A DNA stretch of 64,000 bases from Candida dubliniensis CD36 (taxonomy: Eukaryota > Ascomycota > Pichiomycetes > Serinales > Debaryomycetaceae): the NCBI RefSeq assembly GCF_000026945.1, contig NC_012862.1, positions 798,501 through 862,500 of the forward strand, written 5' to 3'. The notes under the pieces are model-generated. The model worked only from the letters and a program-made list of their open reading frames with translations. It had not been told where the DNA came from and did not search any database. This document shows positions 1-8,770 of the stretch, piece after piece (positions within the stretch are counted from its first letter, which is position 1; the number at the start of each line of letters is the position of its first letter). Made by a program: the position numbers and the translations under genes.

Positions 1-809
1 AGGAGACACACTATCTTTGGGCAATTAAATTTTTCAACCTATGTTTATTGTTCAAGCAGTTCAAGCTATCTGAATTTCATGATCAGTTTATTGAGTTTTT
101 TCTTATTGAAAAAGACCCACTTAGTTTTCTTATTGGCAATATGAAAATTCTTTCGTCAAGCTTACTTGTCATGTTTGGGATTACGACTATTTTCTTGAAG
201 CCTTTTAACGAATTGACTTTAATGAAGCTTGATAAAGATGATGCATTAATTGATTTGTTTACCGAAGTACCAGAAAGCTTAGAATTTCAATTATATAATT
301 CCATCATGATCCCCTTGGCAAAATGTGAGTTTAAACAAGTGATTGTGCAATTACAAAATAAGAAGTTTGATGCTGAGTTAGTGGCCCAACTAGAATACAA
401 TCTACCCGTCCATTTCAAAAATGCCAGTGGTACCAATGGCTCATCATTAATCAATTATATGGCATCAATAATTGATTACAAGAATTTTTTCGTCATACTT
501 ACTAGCTCAAGAAAAGTATCAAGGTTGCAGATGATTGAGTTAATGGGCCATGATACAACCGATGATAGATCGGCTACTGAATTGACCAATGCTTTGATAG
601 GTATAATAGTTGCATTGGGCTTGCATAAATACGGTATCTATTATGATGCCGAAAACCAAATGTTTGTTAATGACGAGATGATAAAAGACAGCAACGCCGA
701 CGATGTGGCCAAACTACAAGAAAATATCAACGAATTGAAAAATGAACTACGTGCAGAATCGCTAGCGACGAAAATGACAGGTTTACTATTGGATAAATAT
801 TACAGATAA
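1..809 (+). CDS. 3' part of an unrecognised membrane-anchored protein
   Basis: The frame is open from the first full codon (base 3) to a stop at 807-809, so the gene begins outside the window. The first in-frame ATG is at 141, but the upstream frame has no stop and reads as protein, so I treat this as 5'-truncated rather than starting at 141. A hydrophobic segment lies near the ATG at 141 (ILSSSLLVMFGITTIFL), and another hydrophobic, aromatic-rich stretch precedes it. After that comes a soluble domain of about 200 residues, with a charged, helical tail at the end. This layout fits a protein anchored near its N-terminus with most of its mass on one side of the membrane. I do not recognise the family; a CCDC47/DUF1682-like protein crossed my mind but I could not support it. 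A long A-run follows the stop. Confidence 0.6.
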   Translation, partial: ETHYLWAIKFFNLCLLFKQFKLSEFHDQFIEFFLIEKDPLSFLIGNMKILSSSLLVMFGITTIFLKPFNELTLMKLDKDDALIDLFTEVPESLEFQLYNSIMIPLAKCEFKQVIVQLQNKKFDAELVAQLEYNLPVHFKNASGTNGSSLINYMASIIDYKNFFVILTSSRKVSRLQMIELMGHDTTDDRSATELTNALIGIIVALGLHKYGIYYDAENQMFVNDEMIKDSNADDVAKLQENINELKNELRAESLATKMTGLLLDKYYR

Positions 810-860
810 TTCTGGTTGCTAGAAAGTAGATAGTAAAAAAAAAAAAAAAAAAAAGATAGT

Positions 861-1916
861 CTATTCTTTTATTAGTCTAGATATTAGTTTCATGATATAC
901 AATCTAGCATCTAAAGGATTGAATTTAACTCTACTAATGTCTAAGCTCATTTCGTCCTGGTGTAGAAGTTGGTTTATCAAGTAGCATGTAATCATAATCA
1001 CATATACTCCACAATCGTCAAAGTTTTGTTGTTGGTCACACTTTAAATACCGTACTTTCAATTTGCCATGAACAATAGTTTTACAGCTTTGTAATTTCTG
1101 CACCAATTTTTTCAATTGAATTTCTGAAATTTCATCGTCATCTATTTGCATCGAATCGTAGATGTACAATGTATTATCCAACAATGATAACACCCCAAGT
1201 GACCAATGGTCACCATTATTTGCATCTTCCAAATTAGCATCCATTTCATCGATAAAATTTATTGGTAAAAAAATCAACTTCAGCGATTTCAATTCATCAA
1301 CGGGTAATAAACTCTCAACATCGTCAGGGAAATGCATTAACAACTGTATCAAAGATGGGTACAATAATTGGATTTGGTTGGAAAACTTTCTGCCATGCTT
1401 TATGAAAAGTTGGACCACGAGTTCATAAATCAATGAGATGTTGTTGTCATTGAGCCATTCTCCAGGTAAAATATGCTCTAAATCAGATTTATACAATGCT
1501 ATAGAACGATATTGTAGTATCTTAGTGTCAGTTTTCGGGTCTTGACAAGTTCTTTTTACAATGGAACCAAACAATGATTTCAATTCTTGTTTCGCTAAGT
1601 ATGGTTTGAAATCAGGAAATTTGGTTTCTTCTTTATTGTCCAACTCTTGTTCTCTCTTTAGCTTTCTTCTTCGAGAGGCATTGATCTTTTTCAATTGTTT
1701 AGCCTCTCGTTTTTCTTGCTTGGTGAGTGGTTTTGGTGGTGGAGTTGGTGTATTATCAGGTGCCAGCAGCAGATCATCGGTTTCTTCAGGTAAATATAAA
1801 TTCCATGGCAATGCCTGCAAACCATTATTTATCATACCTTCATTGTCATTCACTTTGTTTGTTGGTTCATTGGTTATACAGTACCCCTTGTGTTCATCGT
1901 ATATCACCGAAGCCAT
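861..1916 (-). CDS. Ulp/SENP8-type cysteine protease (C48 family)
   Basis: The C-terminal 220 residues form a C48 peptidase of the kind that cleaves SUMO or NEDD8 from proteins. The motifs appear in order: GEWLNDNNI (substrate channel), DHWSLGVL with the catalytic His near residue 236, IYDSM with the Asp near 255, and QQNFDDCGVYV with the Gln and nucleophilic Cys near 302. Compactness and the LND...HWSL spacing resemble NEDD8-specific SENP8/Nep more than Ulp1 or Ulp2, but this is inference. A basic K/R-rich stretch precedes the domain. The start is uncertain: I use the ATG at 1916 (351 aa). An ATG at 2063 would add a hydrophobic 49-residue N-terminus encoded partly by a T-rich tract that also resembles an intron 3' end or 5' UTR. 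It is divergent from ICP55, sharing a promoter region of about 340 bp. Confidence 0.8.
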   Translation of the reverse strand: MASVIYDEHKGYCITNEPTNKVNDNEGMINNGLQALPWNLYLPEETDDLLLAPDNTPTPPPKPLTKQEKREAKQLKKINASRRRKLKREQELDNKEETKFPDFKPYLAKQELKSLFGSIVKRTCQDPKTDTKILQYRSIALYKSDLEHILPGEWLNDNNISLIYELVVQLFIKHGRKFSNQIQLLYPSLIQLLMHFPDDVESLLPVDELKSLKLIFLPINFIDEMDANLEDANNGDHWSLGVLSLLDNTLYIYDSMQIDDDEISEIQLKKLVQKLQSCKTIVHGKLKVRYLKCDQQQNFDDCGVYVIMITCYLINQLLHQDEMSLDISRVKFNPLDARLYIMKLISRLIKE

Positions 1917-2254
1917 ATTTTCTATTAGAATCTTTAAAAATTCAACGTCCGTGTGCTCTGGAGCTGTTACAATACTTGATAGACGAAACGAAACGAAACC
2001 AACCAACAAAAAAAAAAATTGGTTGATGAGGTCTGGAACAATCAACCACAACAAGATCAACATCTGTTTTTTTCGCAATTTTTCAGAATTTGTTTGTTTG
2101 TTTGTTCGATTTGATTTTTTTTTTTTTTCTTTTTCTATCGGTTCATTACTTTTTTGGGCAATTTGGGTATTCAATTCAAGTCCAGCACAAGTTCATACAA
2201 CCAGATACACATATTCATTTAATGTATACTATTTAGTCTTTTTTTATTATCTTT

Positions 2255-3733
2255 ATGAAGTCCCAATTTGCATTAACCTTAAGACGATTTATATCCACCC
2301 GGTCACGTCTTTTCACCACCTATACCACAGGACAGCCAACTTATGAAACAAGGCCTCATATTATCACCCAACCAGGAGACTTGACTCCAGGGATTTCAGC
2401 AATGGAATACTATCAACGTCGATTGAAATTATCAACACATCTTCCATCCAAATCATTGGCCATAATTATTGGGAATACTACTCAATTTAGTTCAGGAAGT
2501 GTATTTTATGACTTTCAACAGGATAACGATCTTTATTATTTAACTGGGTGGTTAGAGCCAGATTCTATAGTGGTCATTGAAAAAAGGGGCGATAATGGCG
2601 CCGATGACGTGGTGTTGCACATGTTAGTTCCTCCAAAGAACCCAAGAAAGGAATTATGGGAAGGTCCGAAAAGTGGATTGGAAGGTGCATATAACATCTT
2701 CAACGCCGATATGGTTGAAGATATAAGTCAGGCCCCATCGTATTTGAAGCAATTAATTAAACAGAATGACTATATATATTGGGATAAGAAATTTAGTCTG
2801 AAACAAAATGATGGATTGAGGCAGTTTTTCAATTTTTCAAGCAATAATCATCATAGTCAAGATATAAATGGGATTATTGAAAATTCAAAAAAAAGTATAC
2901 AGAAATTATCACCAATAATAGCAAAATTACGTGCTATTAAATCGGAAGCTGAAATAGGTGTCATGAAGCGATCTTGTGAAATCTCAAGTACAGCAATTAA
3001 TCGAGCAATGGCTACAGTGGGGTCAGATGAACCTATTGACTCTGAAAACACCCTAGCACGATACTTGGAATATCAATTTGTCAAAGGTGGATGTGAAAAG
3101 CAAGCCTATATTCCAGTGGTTGCCAGCGGGTCTAACGCATTATGTTTGCACTATACCAGAAATGATGATTTGATCAAAAGAAATGAGCTTGTTTTTATTG
3201 ATGCTGGTGGGAAATTAGGCGGTTATTGTGCTGATATTTCTCGGGCATGGCCCAATTCAACAAAAGGCTTTAGTGATGCTCAAAGAGATATATATGAAGT
3301 TGTCCTAGCTACTAATAAAAAGTGCATAACTTTATGTAGTGAATCGTTGGGCTACTCGTTCCATGATATCCATGAAGTTTCAGTGAACACATTAAAACAT
3401 GAGTTGAAAAATCTTCCTGGGTTTGGTGATGTCACCGTCAGCGACATTTCTAGAATTTACTACCCCCATTACGTGGGTCATAATGTGGGATTGGATTTGC
3501 ACGACATACCATCCGTGTCCAACCGTTCGCCTTTAAAACAAAACCAAGTCATTACTATAGAGCCAGGATTGTATATACCACATGATGGACCGAAACATTA
3601 TAGAGGGATAGGCTTACGAATTGAAGATAACGTTGTTGTGGGGAAAACCCATAGGGATATACTTAATTTGACGAGTAGTTGCAAGAAAGAAGTTTCTGAT
3701 GTTGAGGCATTGGTTAGGGGTTGCTTAACATAA
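2255..3733 (+). CDS. ICP55: Mitochondrial intermediate cleaving peptidase (Xaa-Pro aminopeptidase, M24B)
   Basis: This 492-aa protein matches the Icp55 family, which trims one residue from the new N-terminus of many matrix proteins after MPP cleavage, stabilising them against N-end-rule turnover. The N-terminus (MKSQFALTLRRFISTRSR) is rich in Arg, Ser and Thr and lacks acids, typical of a mitochondrial presequence. Residues of about 45-190 form the aminopeptidase-P N-domain. The C-terminal pita-bread domain carries all five metal ligands: Asp in IDAGG (about 315), Asp in ADISR (about 326), His in GHNVG (about 409), Glu in TIEPG (about 435) and Glu in RIEDN (about 456). Its 3' end converges on the dioxygenase gene 184 bp downstream, with an A/T run and a (TA)n tract between them. 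Confidence 0.92.
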   Translation: MKSQFALTLRRFISTRSRLFTTYTTGQPTYETRPHIITQPGDLTPGISAMEYYQRRLKLSTHLPSKSLAIIIGNTTQFSSGSVFYDFQQDNDLYYLTGWLEPDSIVVIEKRGDNGADDVVLHMLVPPKNPRKELWEGPKSGLEGAYNIFNADMVEDISQAPSYLKQLIKQNDYIYWDKKFSLKQNDGLRQFFNFSSNNHHSQDINGIIENSKKSIQKLSPIIAKLRAIKSEAEIGVMKRSCEISSTAINRAMATVGSDEPIDSENTLARYLEYQFVKGGCEKQAYIPVVASGSNALCLHYTRNDDLIKRNELVFIDAGGKLGGYCADISRAWPNSTKGFSDAQRDIYEVVLATNKKCITLCSESLGYSFHDIHEVSVNTLKHELKNLPGFGDVTVSDISRIYYPHYVGHNVGLDLHDIPSVSNRSPLKQNQVITIEPGLYIPHDGPKHYRGIGLRIEDNVVVGKTHRDILNLTSSCKKEVSDVEALVRGCLT

Positions 3734-3917
3734 ACTAGTTAATAGAAGGTTTTTTTTTTTTTTTTTTTGGATAGAGTATCATTTACGGTAGGATTAATTA
3801 AAAATGTAAATAGTATTCCAGGAAAGAAACTACTATAAAACTCTACAATACAGTGAATAAAGAAATCATAAAGCCATATTTCAATATATATATATATATA
3901 TGTTTTACATCATAAGC

Positions 3918-5189
3918 CTAATCTAAAGACAAGCCCAAAGATTCCCTTTGAGATTTTGAATTTGGATCGTAATAACCAGTATCAGCTAAAGATGTAACCC
4001 TTGTACCATGTCTGCCAACAATTGATTCTTCACTATGGACAACACTATGGTTACTAATTCTGTTGTCCCATAAGGCACTAACACCACGGTATTGTTTTGG
4101 TTCTTCTTTCTTGTTGTTTTTGACACTTCCCAATTCCTTTTGCCATGACCATCTAACTTGTATATCTCTGTTGGTTTCAATAACTGAATACAAATAGTTC
4201 AAAATCAAATCGGATTCTTCAGGCAACAATCCAACAATTCTAACAGTCATGGAACGGTTAACAAACAAGTACTTCCAACCAGTTACTGGATGAGTTCTAA
4301 CAATTGGGTGTTCTCTTTCAACATATTTAGGGCCCTTCAATGGATCCTTTCTGTCTAAATATTGATGGGCAGATCTGTAAATTGCCGTCTTGCCATCCAA
4401 AAACTTTTGTAAAGCTGGAGACAATTTATCGTATGCGCCATAAGTAGAACTCCACAAAGTTTCACCACCAATACCTGGAATAGCATCAAGATGTAAATGG
4501 GTGATTCCAGCAGTTTGTTTCTCATGGACCAAATCACTGTGCCATTGAGAGTTACCTTTTTTTGATTGTTTGAAAGTCAAATTTAAGTCCCATCTGTCTC
4601 TTTGTTGCTCTTGCCAAATAACAGATATTCCATCAAATTCCTCACCTATTCTTGAGGCTTGTGGGTGTACTTCAACTTGACCCCAATAGTGACCTAATTC
4701 AAGTTGCTTCTGAGGAGACAAATCTTGATCTTTGAAGAAAACAACAACTCTTTCCGCAATCAACAAAGCCAATTCATCCTTTTGTTTATCAGTTAATTCG
4801 CTCAATTGTAATCCAACAATTTCAGTACCAATATAAGGAGTTAAATGGATGACGTCTTCAGCAGCATCAAATAACAGCTTCTTCTCCGGGTCAGCATTTT
4901 TACCTCTTTCAATGTAAGGATATTCTTCATTTCTAATAGCAAAAACTTCATCAACAAATTTTGGCACTTTTTCATTTACTGGGATATAAGGATAACCTTT
5001 GGAAATGTCAACACCATATTTGGCGTATCTCTGTTTAGTGGTTTCTGGTAACTTATCGGCCCATTCAGGATCATACCCAGTGATGATCCCCTTTGAGTTT
5101 TTGGAATGGCCAATAACTTTTAAGCCAGCTAATCTTTTAATTGTTTCTTGGACGTCTTTTGGTTCTTGGGTAACAGCAGTAGGAGCCAT
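3918..5189 (-). CDS. JLP1-like Fe(II)/2-oxoglutarate sulfonate dioxygenase (TauD/TfdA family)
   Basis: This 423-aa enzyme belongs to the TauD/TfdA family and is closest in character to yeast Jlp1, which oxidises sulfonates such as taurine or isethionate to release sulfite for use as a sulfur source. The iron-binding HxD is visible in QWHSDLVHE (near residue 215), the distal His in SNHSVVHS (near 381) and the 2-oxoglutarate-binding Arg in GRHGTRV (near 396). No signal peptide or membrane segment is seen, so it is probably cytosolic. The upstream 570 bp carry four Met31/32-type cores, consistent with induction by sulfur limitation. Other TauD-family substrates cannot be excluded from sequence alone. 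The GST gene upstream is in the same orientation but has its own 3' end 572 bp away. Confidence 0.88.
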   Translation of the reverse strand: MAPTAVTQEPKDVQETIKRLAGLKVIGHSKNSKGIITGYDPEWADKLPETTKQRYAKYGVDISKGYPYIPVNEKVPKFVDEVFAIRNEEYPYIERGKNADPEKKLLFDAAEDVIHLTPYIGTEIVGLQLSELTDKQKDELALLIAERVVVFFKDQDLSPQKQLELGHYWGQVEVHPQASRIGEEFDGISVIWQEQQRDRWDLNLTFKQSKKGNSQWHSDLVHEKQTAGITHLHLDAIPGIGGETLWSSTYGAYDKLSPALQKFLDGKTAIYRSAHQYLDRKDPLKGPKYVEREHPIVRTHPVTGWKYLFVNRSMTVRIVGLLPEESDLILNYLYSVIETNRDIQVRWSWQKELGSVKNNKKEEPKQYRGVSALWDNRISNHSVVHSEESIVGRHGTRVTSLADTGYYDPNSKSQRESLGLSLD

Positions 5190-5761
5190 GGTTGATGTAG
5201 TTTAGGTTTTGTTTAAAGTTAACCAATAATAGAATTGGAATTAGATCAGATCAAAATAAGGGTTCTTGAGAAAGAAGAGAAGGATGGTTGCCTTTTATAT
5301 TGAAAAATACCAGTAGAAATGTACAGAATGGGAATATAGGGGATGTATACTCACACTTCCGTTGCTGAGTAATAATAAATGCCACAATTATTTTTTTCTA
5401 TTTTTCTGCAGAGATTGCAAATATCTTTTGTTGTGGCTGCAATTGATAACAATATACATTTAAAAAAAAAAAGAAGGGATTCTCACATACTGTGGTTGGG
5501 ACAGATCAATTTATCAATTTATTTCGCGGACAGAGATTCTTGTCCAACGTATTACTTCCATATCTAATGCCACATAAACATTAAGCTTCTTGATTAGATC
5601 TATATTGTGGCTACATAAGAATCGCCTGATAATTTCTGTATTAGCTGCAACTTCATTAATTAAGTTGGTATTATATTACTAATCAACCTAAGAGGGTATC
5701 TAACATTGAACAAATTCTCTACAAAAGTACAAGTAACTGACCATGATGACCACACCCCAGA
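5190..5761 (-). promoter_or_regulatory. Promoter region of the sulfonate dioxygenase with four Met31/32-type cores
   Basis: Exact GCCACA/TGTGGC cores lie at 5381-5386, 5432-5437, 5569-5574 and 5606-5611, with a near match (CTGTGG) at 5490-5495. In S. cerevisiae this core is bound by Met31/Met32, which recruit Met4 to sulfur-assimilation genes. A TTACTAA (AP-1 type) heptamer is at 5676-5682. The region has no convincing ORF. Because the next gene upstream ends here, the promoter serves only the dioxygenase. Confidence 0.5.
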
Positions 5762-6663
5762 TTATTTCTCCTTCCCGTAATCAAATCGTGGATTCTTGGC
5801 AATCAAATCTTCAACTTCTTCGTTCATCATCTCTGTTACCCGTTTATAAGTTGGGTTATTTTTAATCATTCGACTCCATTTTGCTAAATGGGGATAAACT
5901 TTGCGCAAATCTCTCTTTTCTCCACATATTTCTCGAACACCACCAGGATTATCAAAAACATTTTCATAAACTGGGAAACTTAGAATCACATCTGCCCCAG
6001 TCAATTTGTTTCCAACAAAAAATCCAGTTCCATTTTGTGCTAGTCTATCTTCCAAGTATTGGAAATTCAAATACCATTCATGCTTATAGTATCCATTATT
6101 AATTGCTTTGGTGATTAATTTCACCACTGCTTTTGTTGCAAATGGCGCAACATGTTTAGCCACAGAATTAATCAATAACGCCATTTGGATATGTTGCAAT
6201 GAACCTTCTGCATAGTGTAAATAGTAGTCAACTTCTAGTTGTTGCTCCTGGCTTATCGGATTTAAAATATTCTCTTTATCGTAAACCCGCAACAAATATT
6301 GAATTATGAATCCCAGCTCGGTTATTTTGATTGGGGGTCTCCCGTCACCAAAAAAGATTTCCAAGATCGGGGCTTTGCCTAGTTGATGAACATCAAATAA
6401 TTGTAAAGGTCCACGCCAAGTTTCTGGATGCCTTAGGTATATTTTCACTTCATAATCAAGTTGAAGTATTTCTAGTAACCAAAGAATTCGGTGTGTTCTT
6501 GAATCATCAAGCCTGGTAAGTTGTTAGTTAATCGTTCATTGAAAGTACCTATGCTAAAGTGTTCTCTTTTAGTCCTGTTAAGAAAAGCCGTAAAGCCCTT
6601 GCAAATTATTTTCAATACATACCAGTGTAGAATGAATCTATCTTCACAACCCTTGCTTTCCAT
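5762..6663 (-). CDS. Glutathione S-transferase, divergent paralogue, spliced
   Basis: Exon 1 is 6663-6623 (ATG at 6663) and exon 2 is 6512-5762, joined across a 110-nt intron (6622-6513) with a GTATGT donor, a GATTAACTAAC branch region and a CAG acceptor. The product is 263 aa. The intron splits the Trp codon of a conserved His-Trp pair, after which exon 2 opens with LDDSRTHRILWLLE, the alpha-1 helix of the thioredoxin-like GST domain. The N-terminal domain ends around GKAPILE...ITELGFIIQYL; the helical C-domain carries FFVGNKLTGADV, the usual GST N-capping region. It is related to, but clearly diverged from, the two GTT genes at 8.8 and 29.8 kb, and the shared intron position supports common descent. 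Gtt-type enzymes conjugate glutathione to electrophiles. An in-frame ATG at 6762 would add 33 residues unlike a GST and was not used. Confidence 0.88.
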
Positions 6664-7714
6664 TGTAATTATAAGACAAATTAATAGAGATGTTGGTTTC
6701 CTAACTAATATGAAACGAAAGAAAATTAATCCTTGCAGAAGAGTAAAACTGAACTCCCCCAAAAATATTTTTTTCTTCTTGATAAGAGGGAAGTAACTCC
6801 TGTCAATTTATAGTATCTTAAATTCAATTTACGTTATTAAACTTTAGAGAATATTGCAAATGGTTACCATTTAATTCATTTTTACTTATTACTTTATTGA
6901 ATATAATGGGATGACTTACAATATTACAATTCCCAAAAGAGAAATCTTATCCCAAACAGGAAAGTTTTTAGTTTTGTAGTTCTGCACCAAAAAAAAAAAA
7001 AAATGCGGAGAAACTGCATCTCCCGCCATCACCTCCACAACACAAACCTTGCCAATGTCAAATAATCAACTGGTAAGGGATTTTTAGGTACATTGTCTGG
7101 TGGAGCACTATGATATAGTAAACACAAAGGAGGTTCTCTTTTGATATCCAGTCCCCCTCTTTGTTGCAAACTTTTCATAATTACATTTTCTTTTACGTGG
7201 AATATGGGTCAACAAAACTCTATGAAAGATACATCTAAAGAAGAAGGTGATATCAATCTTGTGTAATTCTATTATAATGTTATTGTATGAAAAGCTTGGA
7301 CAGTTTGTATATAACCAGCTTTAAAAACCGTATTACTTATTGTAGTTTTTGATTACATTTGTACAGTAATCTTTGGCGTAATCAACATATACTCAAATTG
7401 GAAACGTATTTATATCACTAATCCAATGAATTTATTAAGTCAGTATGTACAAAAACCAACAATAAGCTCCTTACTATCATAGATTTCATTTCTAAAGAGT
7501 CTCTTTGATTTTTACATATTTGAACTCATATCTTATGGTGTCGTTTGCAGAGAAGATTGTTTCCATAAAGACACAAATCGAACATTCAAATCGCCCAAAG
7601 CTATCTTAAATATCAATATTGCTTATAGATTCTGTTTGTAGTAGGTATACGTATAAATCAGCAAACAATGTGATCACTAAGTCTTCTTGAAAGTCTACAA
7701 CCATAATCTGACAT
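6664..7714. promoter_or_regulatory. Intergenic promoter region between GST and the left PHB1 copy
   Basis: This is about 1.05 kb of AT-rich unique DNA up to the left inverted-repeat boundary. It must contain the divergent upstream regions of the GST gene (minus strand) and PHB1 (plus strand). I see an A-run at about 6989-7003 followed by a partial palindrome, CGG-N14-CCG, at 7006-7025, a spacing that might suit a zinc-cluster factor. No ORF worth calling and no RNA gene were recognised. Confidence 0.4.
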
Positions 7715-7863
7715 TATTGATTTATGTCTCAATTGTCGTGCAATTATGATCATTTTTTGCTCCCACTACTTGCTTCATTCAAGCAAATGATTTCTTCCTT
7801 TCTTTTTTTTTTTTTTTTACTTCTTCTTCTGTTTCACCTTTTCCTCCACACAGTTAATACACC

Positions 7864-8715
7864 ATGTCACAACGAATTGCAGATTTTGTTTCCAAGATAG
7901 CATTGCCGGCCGGTATCACCATTGCATTGGCGCAATCGGCCTTGTATGATGTTCCTGGGGGTAAGCGTGCGGTTATATTTGATCGTTTAAAGGGGGTCAA
8001 ACAGGGGGTGGTTGGTGAAGGTACCCACTTTTTGGTGCCGTGGTTACAAAAGGCGGTGATATTTGATGTTAGAGTTGAACCACGAGTGATTACCACCACC
8101 ACGGGGTCAAAGGATTTACAGAATGTTTCATTGACATTGAGGGTGTTGAGTAGACCTGAAGTAAGAAAGTTGCCCACCATTTACCAAACTTTGGGGTTGG
8201 ATTACGGAGAAAGAGTGTTGCCTGCTATTGGTAATGAAATATTAAAATCGATTGTGGCCCAATTTGATGCTGCCGAGTTGATCACCCAGAGAGAGGTTGT
8301 GTCTGCGAGAATAAGACAAGAGTTGTCGAGAAGAGCTGCGGAGTTCAATATAGAGTTGGAAGATGTGTCGATCACGCATATGACATTTGGCAGAGAGTTC
8401 ACCAAGGCTGTGGAAAAGAAACAGATTGCACAACAAGATGCAGAAAGATCGAAGTTCCTTGTGGAGAGAGCAGAACAGGAGAAGAAGGCTGCGATTATCA
8501 GAGCTGAAGGGGAAGCAGAGTCGGCAGACGTTGTTTCCAAGGCATTGGCCAAAGCCGGGGACGGGTTATTGATGATCAGAAGATTGGAAGCATCGAAGGA
8601 TATTGCATCGACGTTGGCAAACTCGCCAAACATCACCTATTTGCCTAACGGCGGTGCTGGTGGCGGCGACAGTGATGGATCTAAAAACTCATTGTTGTTA
8701 AATATTGGTCGTTAA
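7864..8715 (+). CDS. PHB1: Prohibitin-1, copy A
   Basis: This 283-aa protein is a prohibitin (SPFH/Band 7 family). Phb1 and Phb2 form a ring complex in the mitochondrial inner membrane that regulates the m-AAA protease and stabilises respiratory subunits. The N-terminus has a hydrophobic membrane anchor (residues of about 8-27), followed by VFDRLKGVKQGVVGEGTHF and the RVEPRVITTTTGSKDLQNVS core of the PHB domain. The coiled-coil region includes AEQEKKAAIIRAEGEAESA. Length equals the normal family size. The protein encoded is identical to that of copy B at 30496-31347; the only coding difference seen is a silent AAA/AAG at codon 128. It is convergent with GTT, with 55 bp between stop codons. 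Confidence 0.96.
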   Translation: MSQRIADFVSKIALPAGITIALAQSALYDVPGGKRAVIFDRLKGVKQGVVGEGTHFLVPWLQKAVIFDVRVEPRVITTTTGSKDLQNVSLTLRVLSRPEVRKLPTIYQTLGLDYGERVLPAIGNEILKSIVAQFDAAELITQREVVSARIRQELSRRAAEFNIELEDVSITHMTFGREFTKAVEKKQIAQQDAERSKFLVERAEQEKKAAIIRAEGEAESADVVSKALAKAGDGLLMIRRLEASKDIASTLANSPNITYLPNGGAGGGDSDGSKNSLLLNIGR

Positions 8716-8770
8716 GTTGTTTATTTGTACATAGAAGTCCAATATATATATAGGAGAAACAGCCAGTTTA

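Noticed and set aside
6472..6762. 96-codon frame reading through GST exon 1 and its intron
   Set aside because: Splicing at the GTATGT donor restores a proper GST. The unspliced frame diverges from the family immediately after the His-Trp pair.
8202..8636. 144-codon frame antisense to PHB1 (and its mirror at 30575-31009)
   Set aside because: It is a shadow of the PHB1 codons. Its conservation follows from conservation of PHB1 itself.
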